Below, one piece after another: positions 38,571 to 47,858 of a DNA stretch of 64,000 bases. The translations under genes were made by a program, and so were the position numbers. A model generated the notes under the pieces. The model searched no databases and was not told the DNA's origin. It was given only the letters and a program-made list of their open reading frames with translations. This stretch comes from JBFKQC01 sp041627895 (GTDB taxonomy: Bacteria; Pseudomonadota; Alphaproteobacteria; Rhodobacterales; Rhodobacteraceae), in contig JBFKQC010000010.1 of the NCBI GenBank assembly GCA_041627895.1, positions 1 to 64,000 of the forward strand, given 5' to 3'. Within the stretch, counting starts at the first letter, position 1; each line of letters opens with the position of its first letter.

Positions 38571-38877
38571 GTTCCCCTCCCCGGCAATCGCTGCCAGACT
38601 GCCCGCGGCCGCGGGCGCCGCCCATGACATAGATCAGGGCCATTCCCGTCACGCCGGTGTCGCAAACCGCCCATCCTGACGCAAACGCGCAAGACCCGCA
38701 GCCCCCCGGTGCCGCAGATGGGCCCCGAAGCCGCCGCGGAGGCCGCATGCCGGACTGGGACTGGAAGATCGCACTGGTGGCGCGCACGATCGGCGCCGCC
38801 CGGGGCCGTGCGGCGCGGGGGCGCCCGCAGGCGCGCTAGGCCGCCCTGCCCCATTCCCCAACCGAAAGCCCACACCG
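38571..38877. other. 307-bp divergent intergenic region
   Basis: Lies between the start of the OFA-type MFS gene (minus) and the start of the MttB-like gene (plus), so it should hold both promoters. No convincing -35/-10 pair is seen. It contains a possible 30-aa reading frame at 38747-38839. Confidence 0.5.
38747..38839 (+). CDS. Possible 30-aa basic leader peptide before the MttB-like gene
   Basis: Short frame beginning MPDWDWKIALVARTIGAARG and ending in an Arg-rich tail at a TAG. It stops 38 nt before the MttB-like ATG. An in-frame start at 38657 would give 60 aa. No homology is recognised and the ribosome site (GGAGGCCGC) is moderate, so it may not be a gene. Confidence 0.25.
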   Translation: MPDWDWKIALVARTIGAARGRAARGRPQAR

Positions 38878-40416
38878 ATGACCGACCAATCCCCCCGCCG
38901 CGCCGGCGGCCGCGCCGCCCGCCGCGCGGCCCGCGCCGCCCCGCTCGACGACGCCATCCGCCCGGTCCGCGCCGGGCTGTCCGGCGGCCGGTACCGGCCT
39001 CTGACCGAGGACGGCGTCCAGCGCATCCACCGCGCCGCGCTGCAGGTGCTCGAAGAGATCGGGCTCGCCGACGCCCCGCCCTCGGGCGTCGAGACCCTGA
39101 CCGGCGCCGGCGCCGAACTCGGCGCGGACGGGCGGCTGCGCTTTCCCCGTGCGCTGGTCGAGGACATGCTGGCCAGGGCCGCGCGCGACCTCACGCTATG
39201 CGCCCGCAATCCGTGCCACGACCTGCATCTGTCCGGCACCCGCGTGCATTACGGCACCGCAGGGGCGGCGGTGCACATGGTCGAGGTGGACGGGCGCAGC
39301 TATCGCGATTCGACGCTTCGCGACCTGCACGACGCCGCCCGCATCGCCGACCGGCTGGACAACGTGCATTTCCTGCAGCGCCCGATGGTCGCACGCGACA
39401 TCGCGGACAATCTCGAGATGGACCTGAACACCGTCTATGCCTGCGTCTCGGGCACCACCAAGCATATCGGCACCTCGTTTTCCGACCCCGCGCATGTCGC
39501 GCCCGCGGTCGAGCTTCTGCACCTGATCGCGGGTGGCGAGGCCAATTGGCGCGCGCGGCCCTTCGTCAGCAATTCCAACTGCTTCGTCGTCCCGCCGATG
39601 AAGTTCGCCACCGAGGCCTGCGTGACGATGGAACACTGCATCGCCGCCGGCATGCCGGTCTTGCTCTTGTCCGCCGGGATGGCGGGCGCCACCGCGCCCT
39701 CGACCGTCGCCGGCGCCATCGTGCAGTCGGTGGCCGAGTGCCTGGCCGGCGTGGTCTATGTCAACGCCGTCGCTCCCGGTCATCCGGCGGTGTTTGGCAC
39801 CTGGCCCTTCGGGCTGGATCTCAGGACCGGCGCGATGACCGTGGGCTCGGGCGAACAGGCGCTGCTGACCGCGGGCTGCGCGCAGATGCACGCGTTCTAC
39901 GGCCTGCCCGGCGGCGCCGCGGCGGGCGCGTCGGATTCGAAGCTTCCCGACATGCAGGCCGGGTGGGAGGCGATGTGCTCGAACGTCATGGCCGGGCTTT
40001 CGGGGCTGAACATGGTCTACGAGGCCGCGGGGATGCACGCCTCGCTTCTGGGCTTCTGCCACGAGTCGCTGATCCTGGCCGACGACCTGATCGGCCAGGC
40101 GCTCAGATGCGTGCGCGGCATCGAGGTCGACGACGAGACGCTGGCGGTCGAGGCGATCCGCGAGGTCTGTCTTGCCGGGCCGGGCCACTACCTCGGCCTC
40201 GACCAGACGCTTTCGCGGATGCAGGCCGACCACGTCTATCCCGCGCTCGGCGACCGCTCGTCGCCGAAGGAATGGGAGGAACGCGGCAAGCCGGATCTGC
40301 TGGCGAAGGCCACGGCGCGCAAGGAGGCGCTGCTCGCCCTTCCCTCGCAGGCGCGCCTCGATCCGGCGACCGACCGGGCGATCCGGGAACGGTTCCGCAT
40401 CCACCTGCCCGCCTGA
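38878..40416 (+). CDS. Trimethylamine methyltransferase (MttB) family protein, non-pyrrolysine
   Basis: 512 aa, a TIM-barrel MttB homologue. It is one uninterrupted frame with no in-frame TAG, so it belongs to the non-pyrrolysine branch, whose known members demethylate glycine betaine or other quaternary amines using a corrinoid protein. Conserved stretches include [13 protein letters not shown] and [18 protein letters not shown] at the C-terminus. The first ~20 residues are Arg/Ala-rich. No corrinoid protein or methylcorrinoid:THF methyltransferase gene is nearby, so the methyl acceptor is unclear. Confidence 0.85.
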   Translation: MTDQSPRRAGGRAARRAARAAPLDDAIRPVRAGLSGGRYRPLTEDGVQRIHRAALQVLEEIGLADAPPSGVETLTGAGAELGADGRLRFPRALVEDMLARAARDLTLCARNPCHDLHLSGTRVHYGTAGAAVHMVEVDGRSYRDSTLRDLHDAARIADRLDNVHFLQRPMVARDIADNLEMDLNTVYACVSGTTKHIGTSFSDPAHVAPAVELLHLIAGGEANWRARPFVSNSNCFVVPPMKFATEACVTMEHCIAAGMPVLLLSAGMAGATAPSTVAGAIVQSVAECLAGVVYVNAVAPGHPAVFGTWPFGLDLRTGAMTVGSGEQALLTAGCAQMHAFYGLPGGAAAGASDSKLPDMQAGWEAMCSNVMAGLSGLNMVYEAAGMHASLLGFCHESLILADDLIGQALRCVRGIEVDDETLAVEAIREVCLAGPGHYLGLDQTLSRMQADHVYPALGDRSSPKEWEERGKPDLLAKATARKEALLALPSQARLDPATDRAIRERFRIHLPA

Positions 40417-40458
40417 CCCGGATCGCTGCGGGGGGCGGTTCGGTGCACGGTGTGAAAT

Positions 40459-40548
40459 TGGCGGAGAGACAGGGATTCGAACCCTGGAGACGGTTTCCCG
40501 CCTACACGCGTTCCAGGCGTGCGCCTTCGACCACTCGGCCACCTCTCC
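40459..40548 (-). tRNA. tRNA-Ser(GGA)
   Basis: 90-nt class II tRNA read on the minus strand. Acceptor GGAGAGG/TCTCTCC with discriminator G and encoded CCA. Anticodon arm CACGC-CTGGAAC-GCGTG gives anticodon GGA. A long variable arm (about 20 nt) follows, and the T arm CAGGG-TTCGAAT-CCCTG is perfect. It lies 42 nt from the MttB-like gene, convergent to it. Confidence 0.95.
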
Positions 40549-40557
40549 GGTCCCGCC

Positions 40558-40587
40558 CTCTTAGCTGGATTGCTCCATCCGGGGCAA
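40558..40587 (-). promoter_or_regulatory. Promoter of tRNA-Ser
   Basis: On the minus strand TTGCCC (40587-40582), 18-bp spacer, TAAGAG (40563-40558). The mature tRNA begins 9 nt downstream. Hexamers are imperfect but spacing and position fit. Confidence 0.5.
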
Positions 40588-40610
40588 GGGGGCGCGGGGA
40601 GAAACCGGCG

Positions 40611-41525
40611 CTACTCGGCCGCGCAGACCGGATCGCTCGTTCGGGCGGTCGCGGCCAATGCGCCCGGTGTCGGGCGATCTCCGTCGAGCGTGGCGCCGGT
40701 CGCGACGTTGAACGCCGCCATCGCCCGGCGCGAGCCCGGACCCCACAGCCCGTCGATCGCGCCGGAATAGCAGCCCAGGCGCGCCAGTTCGGCCTGCTGC
40801 GCGGCCGCAAGTTCGTCGCCGCCGGGGCGGATCGCCGGCGCGCCGGGCGCCGGGTCGGGCGCCGGGTCGACGGGATCGGGCGAGGCGGTGCCCTCGACGG
40901 TCAGGTCGGGGAGATCGCTCGCCATCGCGGGTTCGCCGCATCCCGCCTCGGTGCAGCCGAACCGGCCCAGTTCGGGCGCCGGTACCAGGGCCAGGGGCGG
41001 TGCGCCGATGGCCGCGGCTTCGGGCAGGATGGCGGCGGCGAACAGCCGGACGCGGAAGCGCGCCGGATAGTAGCGGATCGCGTCTTCGCCGACCGGCCGG
41101 GTCGCCTGCGCGATCAGCAGCGACAGATAGCTGCCCTCGGCCACGACCGCGCCGCTTTCGATCCGCTCGAATGTCTCGCCGTCGCGGCTGATTAGAAGCG
41201 ACACGGTGGCCGGGCGCCCGCCCTCCGGATCGGGCGGCCAGTCGGCGGGCAAAGCCCCGGGCCCGGTCTCGATCTCGACGGTGACCCGCGCGGTCGCGGT
41301 TGCCTCGAAGACCTGCTCGACCCAGCGCTGCTGTTCGAGCGCGGCGAGCATGTCCGGGTCGGCCCTGGCAGAGGCAGCGGCGGCGGCGCGGAAAGCGCCC
41401 GCAAGTTCGGCGACCGGCGCCGGTTCGGCGGCCTCGCAGGCGCCGTCCGCGCAGCGCCAGTCCTGCGCGGCAAGCGGCGCGGCGGCGAGGATCGTCAGGG
41501 CGGCGAGGAACGCAGGAAATCGCAT
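40611..41525 (-). CDS. Secreted protein with C-terminal peptidoglycan-binding domain
   Basis: 304 aa. A signal peptide MRFPAFLAALTILAAAPLAA is cut near AQ. The middle ~150 residues have no recognised domain; two close Cys pairs (CADGAC near the N-terminus, CTEAGC mid-protein) could form disulfides. A Pro/Asp-rich linker leads to a PG_binding_1-like domain: AELARLGCYSGAIDGLWGPG followed by SRRAMAAFN. Likely periplasmic and bound to peptidoglycan. Confidence 0.8.
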   Translation of the reverse strand: MRFPAFLAALTILAAAPLAAQDWRCADGACEAAEPAPVAELAGAFRAAAAASARADPDMLAALEQQRWVEQVFEATATARVTVEIETGPGALPADWPPDPEGGRPATVSLLISRDGETFERIESGAVVAEGSYLSLLIAQATRPVGEDAIRYYPARFRVRLFAAAILPEAAAIGAPPLALVPAPELGRFGCTEAGCGEPAMASDLPDLTVEGTASPDPVDPAPDPAPGAPAIRPGGDELAAAQQAELARLGCYSGAIDGLWGPGSRRAMAAFNVATGATLDGDRPTPGALAATARTSDPVCAAE

Positions 41526-41875
41526 CGGGACGGGTCCGGGACGGGTCGACCCGGATATAGAGCAAGACGGCCCTGACCGGAACCTGGCCCGGGATGGCCC
41601 GGAGCAGGCGTTGCCATTGCCGCGCGAAGCCGCGCCATCGCCGACCCGCGGGGTGGCGAGCCGACGCCTGTTCGGCGCGCTTTATCCCGCGGTTCCCGAG
41701 TGACTTCGGACCGATGCGCCGACCTCACCCAATCGCCGCCCCGGGGGGCGGGTCGGCGATGGCGCGGCGGCCTTCGGCCGCTATCCGCGCCCGGCAGCAC
41801 TCGAACGTCCGCTCCAAGAAAAAAATCTTCGACCAGACCCCACCCGAGCCGCCCGGCGCCTGCCCTTCGCCCGGA
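41526..41875. other. 350-bp intergenic region with two hairpins
   Basis: Separates AlaX (ends 41876) from the peptidoglycan-binding gene (starts 41525), both minus strand. Hairpin 1: ATCGCCG (41732-41738) with CGGCGAT (41754-41760), with C-run/G-run pairing inside. Hairpin 2: GCGGCC-ttc-GGCCGC (41767-41781). A 7-A run near 41820 gives a T-run on the minus strand but lies before the hairpins. No gene is supported. Confidence 0.5.
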
Positions 41876-42592
41876 TCAGCCCAGCAGCAGGTTGACGCGG
41901 CGGTTCTGCGCGCCCTTCTTCTCGATCTTGCCCAGCGACACGCGGCCGATCTCGCCGGTGCGCCGGACATGGGTGCCACCGCAGGGCTGCAGGTCGACCT
42001 GGTCCGCCCCCTCGCCGATCCGGATCAGGCGCACCCGTCCCGCGCCCATGGGCGGCATCACCGACATCGTCTTGACCAGACCCGGGTTCGCCGCAAGCTC
42101 GTCGTCCGTGATCCAGTCGTCGCTGACCGGCAGATCGCGGGCGATCAGTTCGTCGAGCGCCGCCTGCAGTGCCTCCTTGTCCTGCGGCGCCTCGGGCATG
42201 TCGAAGTCGAGCCGGCCCTTGACCTCGGTGATCGCGCCGCCGGTCACCGGCAGCGGGATCACCACGGACAGAAGGTGCAGCGCGGTGTGCACCCGCATGT
42301 GGCGATAGCGGCGGTCCCAGTCGAGGCGCTGGGTCACGTCCTGCCCCGGCGCAGGCAGCGGGGCGCCCTCGGCGGGCAACAGCACGATCGCGCCGGCCTC
42401 GCCCTTGACGGTGTTGGCGACGCCCATCTCGGCGCCGTCCCAAACCAGCGATCCGGTATCGCCCGGCTGCCCGCCGCCCTGCGCGTAGAAGATCGAGCCG
42501 TTCAGCACGACGCCGCGCTGGTCGGTGACCGCGGCCACGCGGCCCGGCGCCTCGCATGCATAGGCGTCGTCGAGAAACAGCGCCGTCGTCAT
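41876..42592 (-). CDS. Alanyl-tRNA editing protein (AlaX-like)
   Basis: 238 aa, a free-standing version of the AlaRS editing domain that deacylates mischarged Ser- or Gly-tRNA(Ala). Zinc ligands are clear: HTALH (HxxxH) near residue 102 and CGGTH (CxxxH) near residue 207. IFYAQGGGQPGDTGSL is the N-terminal family block. The AlaRS aminoacylation core is absent. ATG overlaps the stop of the channel gene (ATGA). Confidence 0.92.
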   Translation of the reverse strand: MTTALFLDDAYACEAPGRVAAVTDQRGVVLNGSIFYAQGGGQPGDTGSLVWDGAEMGVANTVKGEAGAIVLLPAEGAPLPAPGQDVTQRLDWDRRYRHMRVHTALHLLSVVIPLPVTGGAITEVKGRLDFDMPEAPQDKEALQAALDELIARDLPVSDDWITDDELAANPGLVKTMSVMPPMGAGRVRLIRIGEGADQVDLQPCGGTHVRRTGEIGRVSLGKIEKKGAQNRRVNLLLG

Positions 42593-45060
42593 CGTGCTTC
42601 CTCCTCGTCGTCGTCGTCGAGGCCGTCATTGCTGATGCCGCGGCGCTGGCCCTCCTGCGGCCCGGGCGGCGCGGCCTCGTCGGCCCGCACGACCGGCTCG
42701 GCCGTCTCGGCCGCGGGCGCCATTCCCGTCAGCGCCTCGGGATTGCGCAGCCAGACGTCGCGCTGCGCGAACGGAATTTCGATGCCTTCCTGGGCGAAGC
42801 GCTCGGCGATCTGGTGATGCAGCTCGGTCTTGACGCCGACACCGAAATTGATGTCGCGGATCACCGCGCGGATGCGGAAATCCAGGCTGTCGGCGCCGAA
42901 GCCCATGAAATCGACCCCTGGCGCCGGCGTGACCGTCACCAGCGGGTGGTTCTCGACGATCTCCATCAGGATCTTCGCGACCTTGCGCGTGTCGGTGCCA
43001 TAGGCGACGCCGACGTTGACCATCACCCGGCCGAGATGGTTGGACCGCGTCCAGTTCGTCACAGACCCCGAGATGAAGTCGCCGTTCGGCACCACGACCT
43101 CGGTGCGGTCGAAGGTCTCGATCAGGGTCGAGCGCACCGAGATCTTCTTGACGATGCCGGTATGCCCGCCGACCTCGATCCAGTCGCCCTCGGCCACCGG
43201 GCGCTCGATCAAGAGGATGATGCCCGAGACGAAGTTCTGCACGATGTTCTGCAGGCCGAAACCGATGCCGACCGACAGCGCACCGGCGACGATGGCCAGC
43301 GACGAAAGGTCGATCCCGGCCGAGGTGATCGAGACCACGGCGGCCAGGAAGATGCCGACATAGCCGATCCCAGAGACGATCGCGTTCTGCCCGCCGACAT
43401 CCATGCTGGTCTTGGGCAGCACCGTGTTGCGCAGGGCGCCCTGGATGATCCGCGTCGCCAGGTAGAGCCCGGTGAAAATCAGCGCGAAGGTCAGGAAGTT
43501 GGTGGGCGAAATCCGCGTCTCGCCGATCGAGAAGCCTTCCTTGAACTGCGCCCAAAGCTCGGTCAGGTCCGCCGTGCGGGCGCCCCAGATCAGCGCGAAG
43601 ACCGGCAACGCGGTCAGCACCAGAAGGAAATTCGCCAACGTCGGGATCAGGGCGGCCCGCGCCTCTTCCGGCGTCGTGCCGGTGACCAGCGCATAGGCGT
43701 CGCGGATCGGCTCGGTCAGCAGCAGGAGCACGCCGATCATCGCCAGGCTGAGCGTGGTCGGCAGAAGCATGAAGAAGGCCGCGTTCAGATAGCCGACCGC
43801 CGCCATGGCGATGCCGATCACGCCGAGGATCACCGTGGTCCGCCCGACCAGAACCAGCCCGCGCGCGCCGTAGACCTTCAGCTCTTCGTCCTCGGCAAGC
43901 TGGCGGCCGATCAGCCGCAGCACCCGGCCGATCCGCATCAGCCCCAGCCCGGCCAGCGTGGCCAGCGGAAACCGAAGAACGGCCGTGGTCGCGTCGGAAT
44001 AGTTCTCGTAGTCGGAGAACCGCGCCATCAGGATCGTCAGGCCCACGAAGAGCCCGACGAAAACGATCGACCGCCGCATCGCGCGGCCCTGTTCCGGCGT
44101 GACGTTGAAGGCCGCGGGCCGGTCGCTGCGCGACGGAAACAGCCGCCGGCCCAACCAGCGCGCGCCGAAGAAGCAGAGCCCGAGCAGCGGCAGGAGATCG
44201 GCGACGATCGTGCCGCGGAAGCCCAGAAGCCCGGTGCCCTGCGCGACCTCGGCCAGCAGCGCAAGGCCCATGACGGGTACCGCGATCTGACTTAGCGAGA
44301 CGAAGAATCCGACCAGGCTGCGGGCATGGGGATGCGCGCGCGCCACCGCCGCGCGGGTCAGCCGCGCCGTCGTCGCCTCGCCGAAGATCGAAAGCACCAG
44401 CGCCGCCGCCGCGGCCAGCAGCGTCAGCGGCAGAACCTGCAGCAGCGCCTCGCGCTTGGCGTCCGAACGCAGCGCCTGTACCGGCTCGGCGGCGATGCCG
44501 TGCACGCTGGCCACCAGGTTGCCCGTCGCCTCGGGCCAGTAGAACGGGTTCAGCGGGCTGGGCCCGAGCAGCAGCAATTCGCTGGCCTGGCGTTCGCGGA
44601 TGATCGTGTCGATCTCGCGCGCCAGCCCGTCGGCACGGCTGAACGCCTCTTCCGCACGGCGCACCGGGGCGGTGGCGTCGGCAAGCTGGGCGTTCAGTTC
44701 GGCCCGTCGCTGGGCGATTTCCGGGGCCTCCGTCTCGCCCTCGGCCGGCGCCGGACCAAGCGATGCCAGCTGGTCGCGGATCGTGGTGATCCGCGCGGTA
44801 TTGGCGGTCTGCGCGCGCAGGAACTGGTCGCGCCAGGCGACGATCTCGGCCCGCAGCGCCTCGAACGCGTCGTTCGAGGCGCGGCCTTCGTCGATGGCTT
44901 CCTCGGCGCGGCCCGCGACGTTCTGCCAGGCCTCGTAGTCGATGGCGCGCGGCGCCGGCTGTTCCTGGGTCTGCGCCAGGGACGCCGGCGCCGCGATGAT
45001 GGCGGAAAGCGTCAGGCCCAGGCATAGGGCCAGTGCGAAGCGGCAGAAAAGCTGTTGCAT
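42589..45060 (-). CDS. MscS-family mechanosensitive channel with DUF3772 N-terminus
   Basis: 823 aa. A signal-like N-terminus (LFCRFALALCLGLTL) is followed by a periplasmic coiled, Glu/Ala-rich region (DUF3772 type, residues ~30-210), about ten membrane helices, and a C-terminal MscS domain. The pore helix/beta segment reads LSSLAIVAGALSVGIGFGLQ followed by NIVQNFVSG, with EGDWIEVGGHTGIVKKISVR. Start placed at MQQLFCRFAL; its ATG overlaps the cysK stop. It releases solutes on osmotic downshock. An acidic tail ends GLDDDDEEEAR. Confidence 0.9.
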   Translation of the reverse strand: MQQLFCRFALALCLGLTLSAIIAAPASLAQTQEQPAPRAIDYEAWQNVAGRAEEAIDEGRASNDAFEALRAEIVAWRDQFLRAQTANTARITTIRDQLASLGPAPAEGETEAPEIAQRRAELNAQLADATAPVRRAEEAFSRADGLAREIDTIIRERQASELLLLGPSPLNPFYWPEATGNLVASVHGIAAEPVQALRSDAKREALLQVLPLTLLAAAAALVLSIFGEATTARLTRAAVARAHPHARSLVGFFVSLSQIAVPVMGLALLAEVAQGTGLLGFRGTIVADLLPLLGLCFFGARWLGRRLFPSRSDRPAAFNVTPEQGRAMRRSIVFVGLFVGLTILMARFSDYENYSDATTAVLRFPLATLAGLGLMRIGRVLRLIGRQLAEDEELKVYGARGLVLVGRTTVILGVIGIAMAAVGYLNAAFFMLLPTTLSLAMIGVLLLLTEPIRDAYALVTGTTPEEARAALIPTLANFLLVLTALPVFALIWGARTADLTELWAQFKEGFSIGETRISPTNFLTFALIFTGLYLATRIIQGALRNTVLPKTSMDVGGQNAIVSGIGYVGIFLAAVVSITSAGIDLSSLAIVAGALSVGIGFGLQNIVQNFVSGIILLIERPVAEGDWIEVGGHTGIVKKISVRSTLIETFDRTEVVVPNGDFISGSVTNWTRSNHLGRVMVNVGVAYGTDTRKVAKILMEIVENHPLVTVTPAPGVDFMGFGADSLDFRIRAVIRDINFGVGVKTELHHQIAERFAQEGIEIPFAQRDVWLRNPEALTGMAPAAETAEPVVRADEAAPPGPQEGQRRGISNDGLDDDDEEEAR

Positions 45061-46085
45061 CAGTCCTCGAAAACGGTGGGAAGAAGACGCGCCTCGGCGT
45101 CGAGCCAGGCGGGAACGGGCAGGCCCTTTTCGCGCAGAAAGGCGGGATTGAAAAGCTTGGACTGATAACGGCTGCCGTAATCGCAAAGCACCGTCACGAT
45201 GGTCTTGCCGGGGCCGAGGTCCTTCGCCAGCCGGATCGCGCCGGCGATGTTGGTGCCGGTCGAGCCGCCCATGCAGAGACCTTCGTGCTGAAGAAGGTCG
45301 AACACGATCTGCGCCATCTCGGCATCCGGGATGCGATAGGCGAAATCGGGGGTGAAGCCTTCGAGGTTGGCGGTCACGCGCCCCTGCCCGATGCCCTCGG
45401 TGATCGAGTCGCCGGGGTTTTCCTCGCCGGTATAGATCTTGTACATCCCCGCGCCCTCGGGATCGGCCAGCCCCATCTTGACGCCCCTGGACTGCAGCGC
45501 CTCGGCCACGCCGGCCAGCGTGCCGCCGGACCCGACCGCACAGATGAAACCGTCGACGCGGCCGTCAAGCTGGTCCCAGATTTCCGGCCCCGTGGTCTCG
45601 ACATGGGCCTGGCGGTTGGCGACGTTGTCGAACTGGTTGGCCCAGATCGCGCCGCCCGGCTCGGTCTCGGCCATCTTCGCCGCCAGCCGGCCGGAATACT
45701 TCACGTAGTTGTTGGGGTTCTTGTAGGGCACCGCCGGAACCTGGACCAGCTCCGCCCCGGCCAGCCGGATCATGTCCTTCTTTTCCTGGCTCTGGGTCTC
45801 GGGGATCACGATCACCGTCTTGAACCCCAGCGCCGCGCCCACCAGCGCCAGCCCGATGCCGGTATTGCCCGCCGTGCCCTCGACGATGGTGCCGCCGGGC
45901 TTCAGTTGCCCCTTCGCCACGGCATCCTTGATGATGTAAAGCGCCGCACGGTCCTTGACCGACTGCCCCGGGTTCATGAACTCGGCCTTGCCGTAGATCT
46001 CGCAGCCCGTCGCCTCGGAGGCGGCCTTGAGCCGGATCAGCGGCGTCTTCCCGACGGCGTCGGGCAGATCCTTGTAAACGCGCAT
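45060..46085 (-). CDS. cysK: Cysteine synthase (O-acetylserine sulfhydrylase)
   Basis: 341-aa PLP enzyme making cysteine from O-acetylserine and sulfide. The PLP lysine lies in FMNPGQSVKDRAALYII; EGTAGNTGIGLALVGAALG is the substrate loop, and GSGGTLAGVAEAL binds phosphate. It sits after trgB (60-bp gap) as in the Rhodobacter sphaeroides tellurite locus trgAB-cysK, where cysK also contributes to tellurite resistance. Followed by the channel gene with an ATGA overlap. Confidence 0.94.
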   Translation of the reverse strand: MRVYKDLPDAVGKTPLIRLKAASEATGCEIYGKAEFMNPGQSVKDRAALYIIKDAVAKGQLKPGGTIVEGTAGNTGIGLALVGAALGFKTVIVIPETQSQEKKDMIRLAGAELVQVPAVPYKNPNNYVKYSGRLAAKMAETEPGGAIWANQFDNVANRQAHVETTGPEIWDQLDGRVDGFICAVGSGGTLAGVAEALQSRGVKMGLADPEGAGMYKIYTGEENPGDSITEGIGQGRVTANLEGFTPDFAYRIPDAEMAQIVFDLLQHEGLCMGGSTGTNIAGAIRLAKDLGPGKTIVTVLCDYGSRYQSKLFNPAFLREKGLPVPAWLDAEARLLPTVFED

Positions 46086-46145
46086 CTCGGCGCCCCCTTG
46101 CGGTCCCTTGCGTCTGGCAAGGTGTAGGGCGCGGGCGCCCGGGGT

Positions 46146-47273
46146 TCAAGTTCCCTGCCGAAGCCGCTCGCGGTTCGCCGCAAGCCAGTGCGCGGTCAGG
46201 ATCAGCGGGCCGTTTTCCGCCTCTCCACCGTCGATCAGCGCCATCAGATCGTCGAAGGACATCAGGATGCCGCGGATATCCTCGTCCTCGCCGTCGACCC
46301 CGCCGATGATCCCCGACCCGTCCGGAAGATCGGCGATGCCGACATACGAGAAAAGGTATTCCGTCATCGCCCCGGGCGAGGGGTAGTAGCGCGCCACCGG
46401 CTCCAGCCGGGCGAATTCCAGCGCCGCCTCCTCGGCCGCCTCGCGCCGCGCGCAATCCTCGGGGCTCTCGCCCGGGTCGATCCGGCCGGCGACCGGCTCG
46501 AGCGTCCAGGGATGCCGGTCGCCGCGCACGAAGGGGCCGAACCGGAACTGCTCGATCACCAGCACCCGGTCGCGCGCGGGATCGTAGGGCAGAACGGTCA
46601 CCGCGTCGGCCGACACGAAGGCCGCGCGCGTCACCGGCGCGCTTTCGGTGCCGTCGAAACGGCGAAAGCGCAGGTCCTGCTCTTCCAGCTGGAAGAACTG
46701 CCGATAGGGCCGCCGCGTCGCCACCGCGTCGACCTCGGCGGCGGTGTGGCCGTGGCGGACGCGGTTCGGCGCCGTCGCGTGCTGCGCCCGGACCCAGGAT
46801 GCCGCGCGCATCCTGATCTGGGTGAAGTGCCGCGCAACCTCGGCCGGCGGGTCGACGCCGAAACGGTCCATCACCTCTTCGGCGGCGCGCAGGCTGACCG
46901 CGCCCCAGCGCGCGACCCAGTCCGCCAGCGACCACGGCGCGCCCGCCGTCACCTGCCCCGGCGCGGGGAAATAGACCGTCGCCGCCGCCCGCGTCCCGGC
47001 CACGTCCACCTCGACCGCGCGGCGGTCATAGCCAAAGCCGCCCTCGTAGAAATCGAGCCGCGCGATATCCTGCGCGTCGAGCCCGGTCACCAGCAGCCCG
47101 TCGGCCCGCGCGCCGTGCTCGGCGCGGATCAGCGAAAAGCTCTCGCCCTCGGCCCAGCGGACGGCATGATCGGCAAGCGAGGCAGGCGCCGTCCGCGCGG
47201 CGCTGTCCGGCCCCAGAACCAGCCGCAAGAGCGGCTCGTAAAGCAATGTTCCGTAGAAGAAAATCGCCGTCAC
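46146..47273 (-). CDS. trgB: TrgB: gamma-glutamylcyclotransferase-like plus NUDIX fusion (tellurite resistance)
   Basis: 375 aa with two domains. Residues ~1-150 form a GGCT/AIG2-like fold beginning VTAIFFYGTLLYEPLLRLVL, with the catalytic-region Glu in FYEGGFGYDRR. Residues ~185-375 form a NUDIX hydrolase with box GRIDPGESPEDCARREAAEE and a downstream ADP-ribose-pyrophosphatase-like region. GTG start at 47273, 4 bp after the trgA stop. This domain order and the trgA-trgB-cysK arrangement match the Rhodobacter tellurite locus. The chemical role in resistance is unknown. Confidence 0.88.
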   Translation of the reverse strand: MTAIFFYGTLLYEPLLRLVLGPDSAARTAPASLADHAVRWAEGESFSLIRAEHGARADGLLVTGLDAQDIARLDFYEGGFGYDRRAVEVDVAGTRAAATVYFPAPGQVTAGAPWSLADWVARWGAVSLRAAEEVMDRFGVDPPAEVARHFTQIRMRAASWVRAQHATAPNRVRHGHTAAEVDAVATRRPYRQFFQLEEQDLRFRRFDGTESAPVTRAAFVSADAVTVLPYDPARDRVLVIEQFRFGPFVRGDRHPWTLEPVAGRIDPGESPEDCARREAAEEAALEFARLEPVARYYPSPGAMTEYLFSYVGIADLPDGSGIIGGVDGEDEDIRGILMSFDDLMALIDGGEAENGPLILTAHWLAANRERLRQGT

Positions 47274-47277
47274 GGTC

Positions 47278-47724
47278 CTACGACCACCGGCGCGCGACCA
47301 TGTCCGCGACGATGCCCACGACGGCGCCCCCGCCCAGGAGCGCGGCCAGCACATCGCCATTGCCGAGATAGATCGTGAAATCCAGCGCGATCTGCACCAT
47401 GTCCTGCAGCGCCTCGAACGGGTTGCCGCCATAGGCCAGCCGCATCGCGCGCCGGACCATCTCGTACCCGGAGAACCAGACCAGCCCCATCAGCACCACC
47501 GCCGCCGAGGCGGTGACGCCAAGCCCGATGCCCGATTGGATGCCGCTGCCGCGCACCCGCTTGCCGAGGAACCGCCAGCCCACGATGACCCCGAAGACCG
47601 CCGAAAGCGGCCGCAGCCAGTTCGCGGGCACCTCCTCGGGCAGATGCGCGGCCAGCAGATTGGCCGCGTAATAGCCGAGCGCGCCCATCAGGATCGCGGA
47701 GACGAGTTTGGCGGCTGTGGGCAT
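47278..47724 (-). CDS. trgA: TrgA-family membrane protein (tellurite resistance)
   Basis: 148 aa with about four hydrophobic segments (LVSAILMGALGYYAANLLAA, VFGVIVGW, SAAVVLMGLVWF, VLAALLGGGAVVGIVAD). Recognised as TrgA from size, topology and position directly before trgB and cysK. Function inferred from that locus; no catalytic motif. Probable first gene of trgA-trgB-cysK-channel-alaX. Confidence 0.8.
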   Translation of the reverse strand: MPTAAKLVSAILMGALGYYAANLLAAHLPEEVPANWLRPLSAVFGVIVGWRFLGKRVRGSGIQSGIGLGVTASAAVVLMGLVWFSGYEMVRRAMRLAYGGNPFEALQDMVQIALDFTIYLGNGDVLAALLGGGAVVGIVADMVARRWS

Positions 47725-47858
47725 CTGTTCAGGCGGGGTCCGTCGCGGTGATCTGCATTTCGGCGCAGTTTCGGCGCTCGCCCCCCGCCGCGCAAGGGGC
47801 CAGGTACATATTCCTCGCGCCGTGTCCGCGAAGGCGCGCCATCCGCGGGCCCCCGCCC

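Noticed and set aside
38878..40416. Pyrrolysine-containing trimethylamine methyltransferase
   Set aside because: There is no in-frame amber codon and no pyl genes in the window.
42626..45025. Second minus-strand frame of ~800 codons inside the MscS-type channel gene
   Set aside because: Arg/Pro/Ala-rich, without domains; the other frame has the MscS core and membrane helices.
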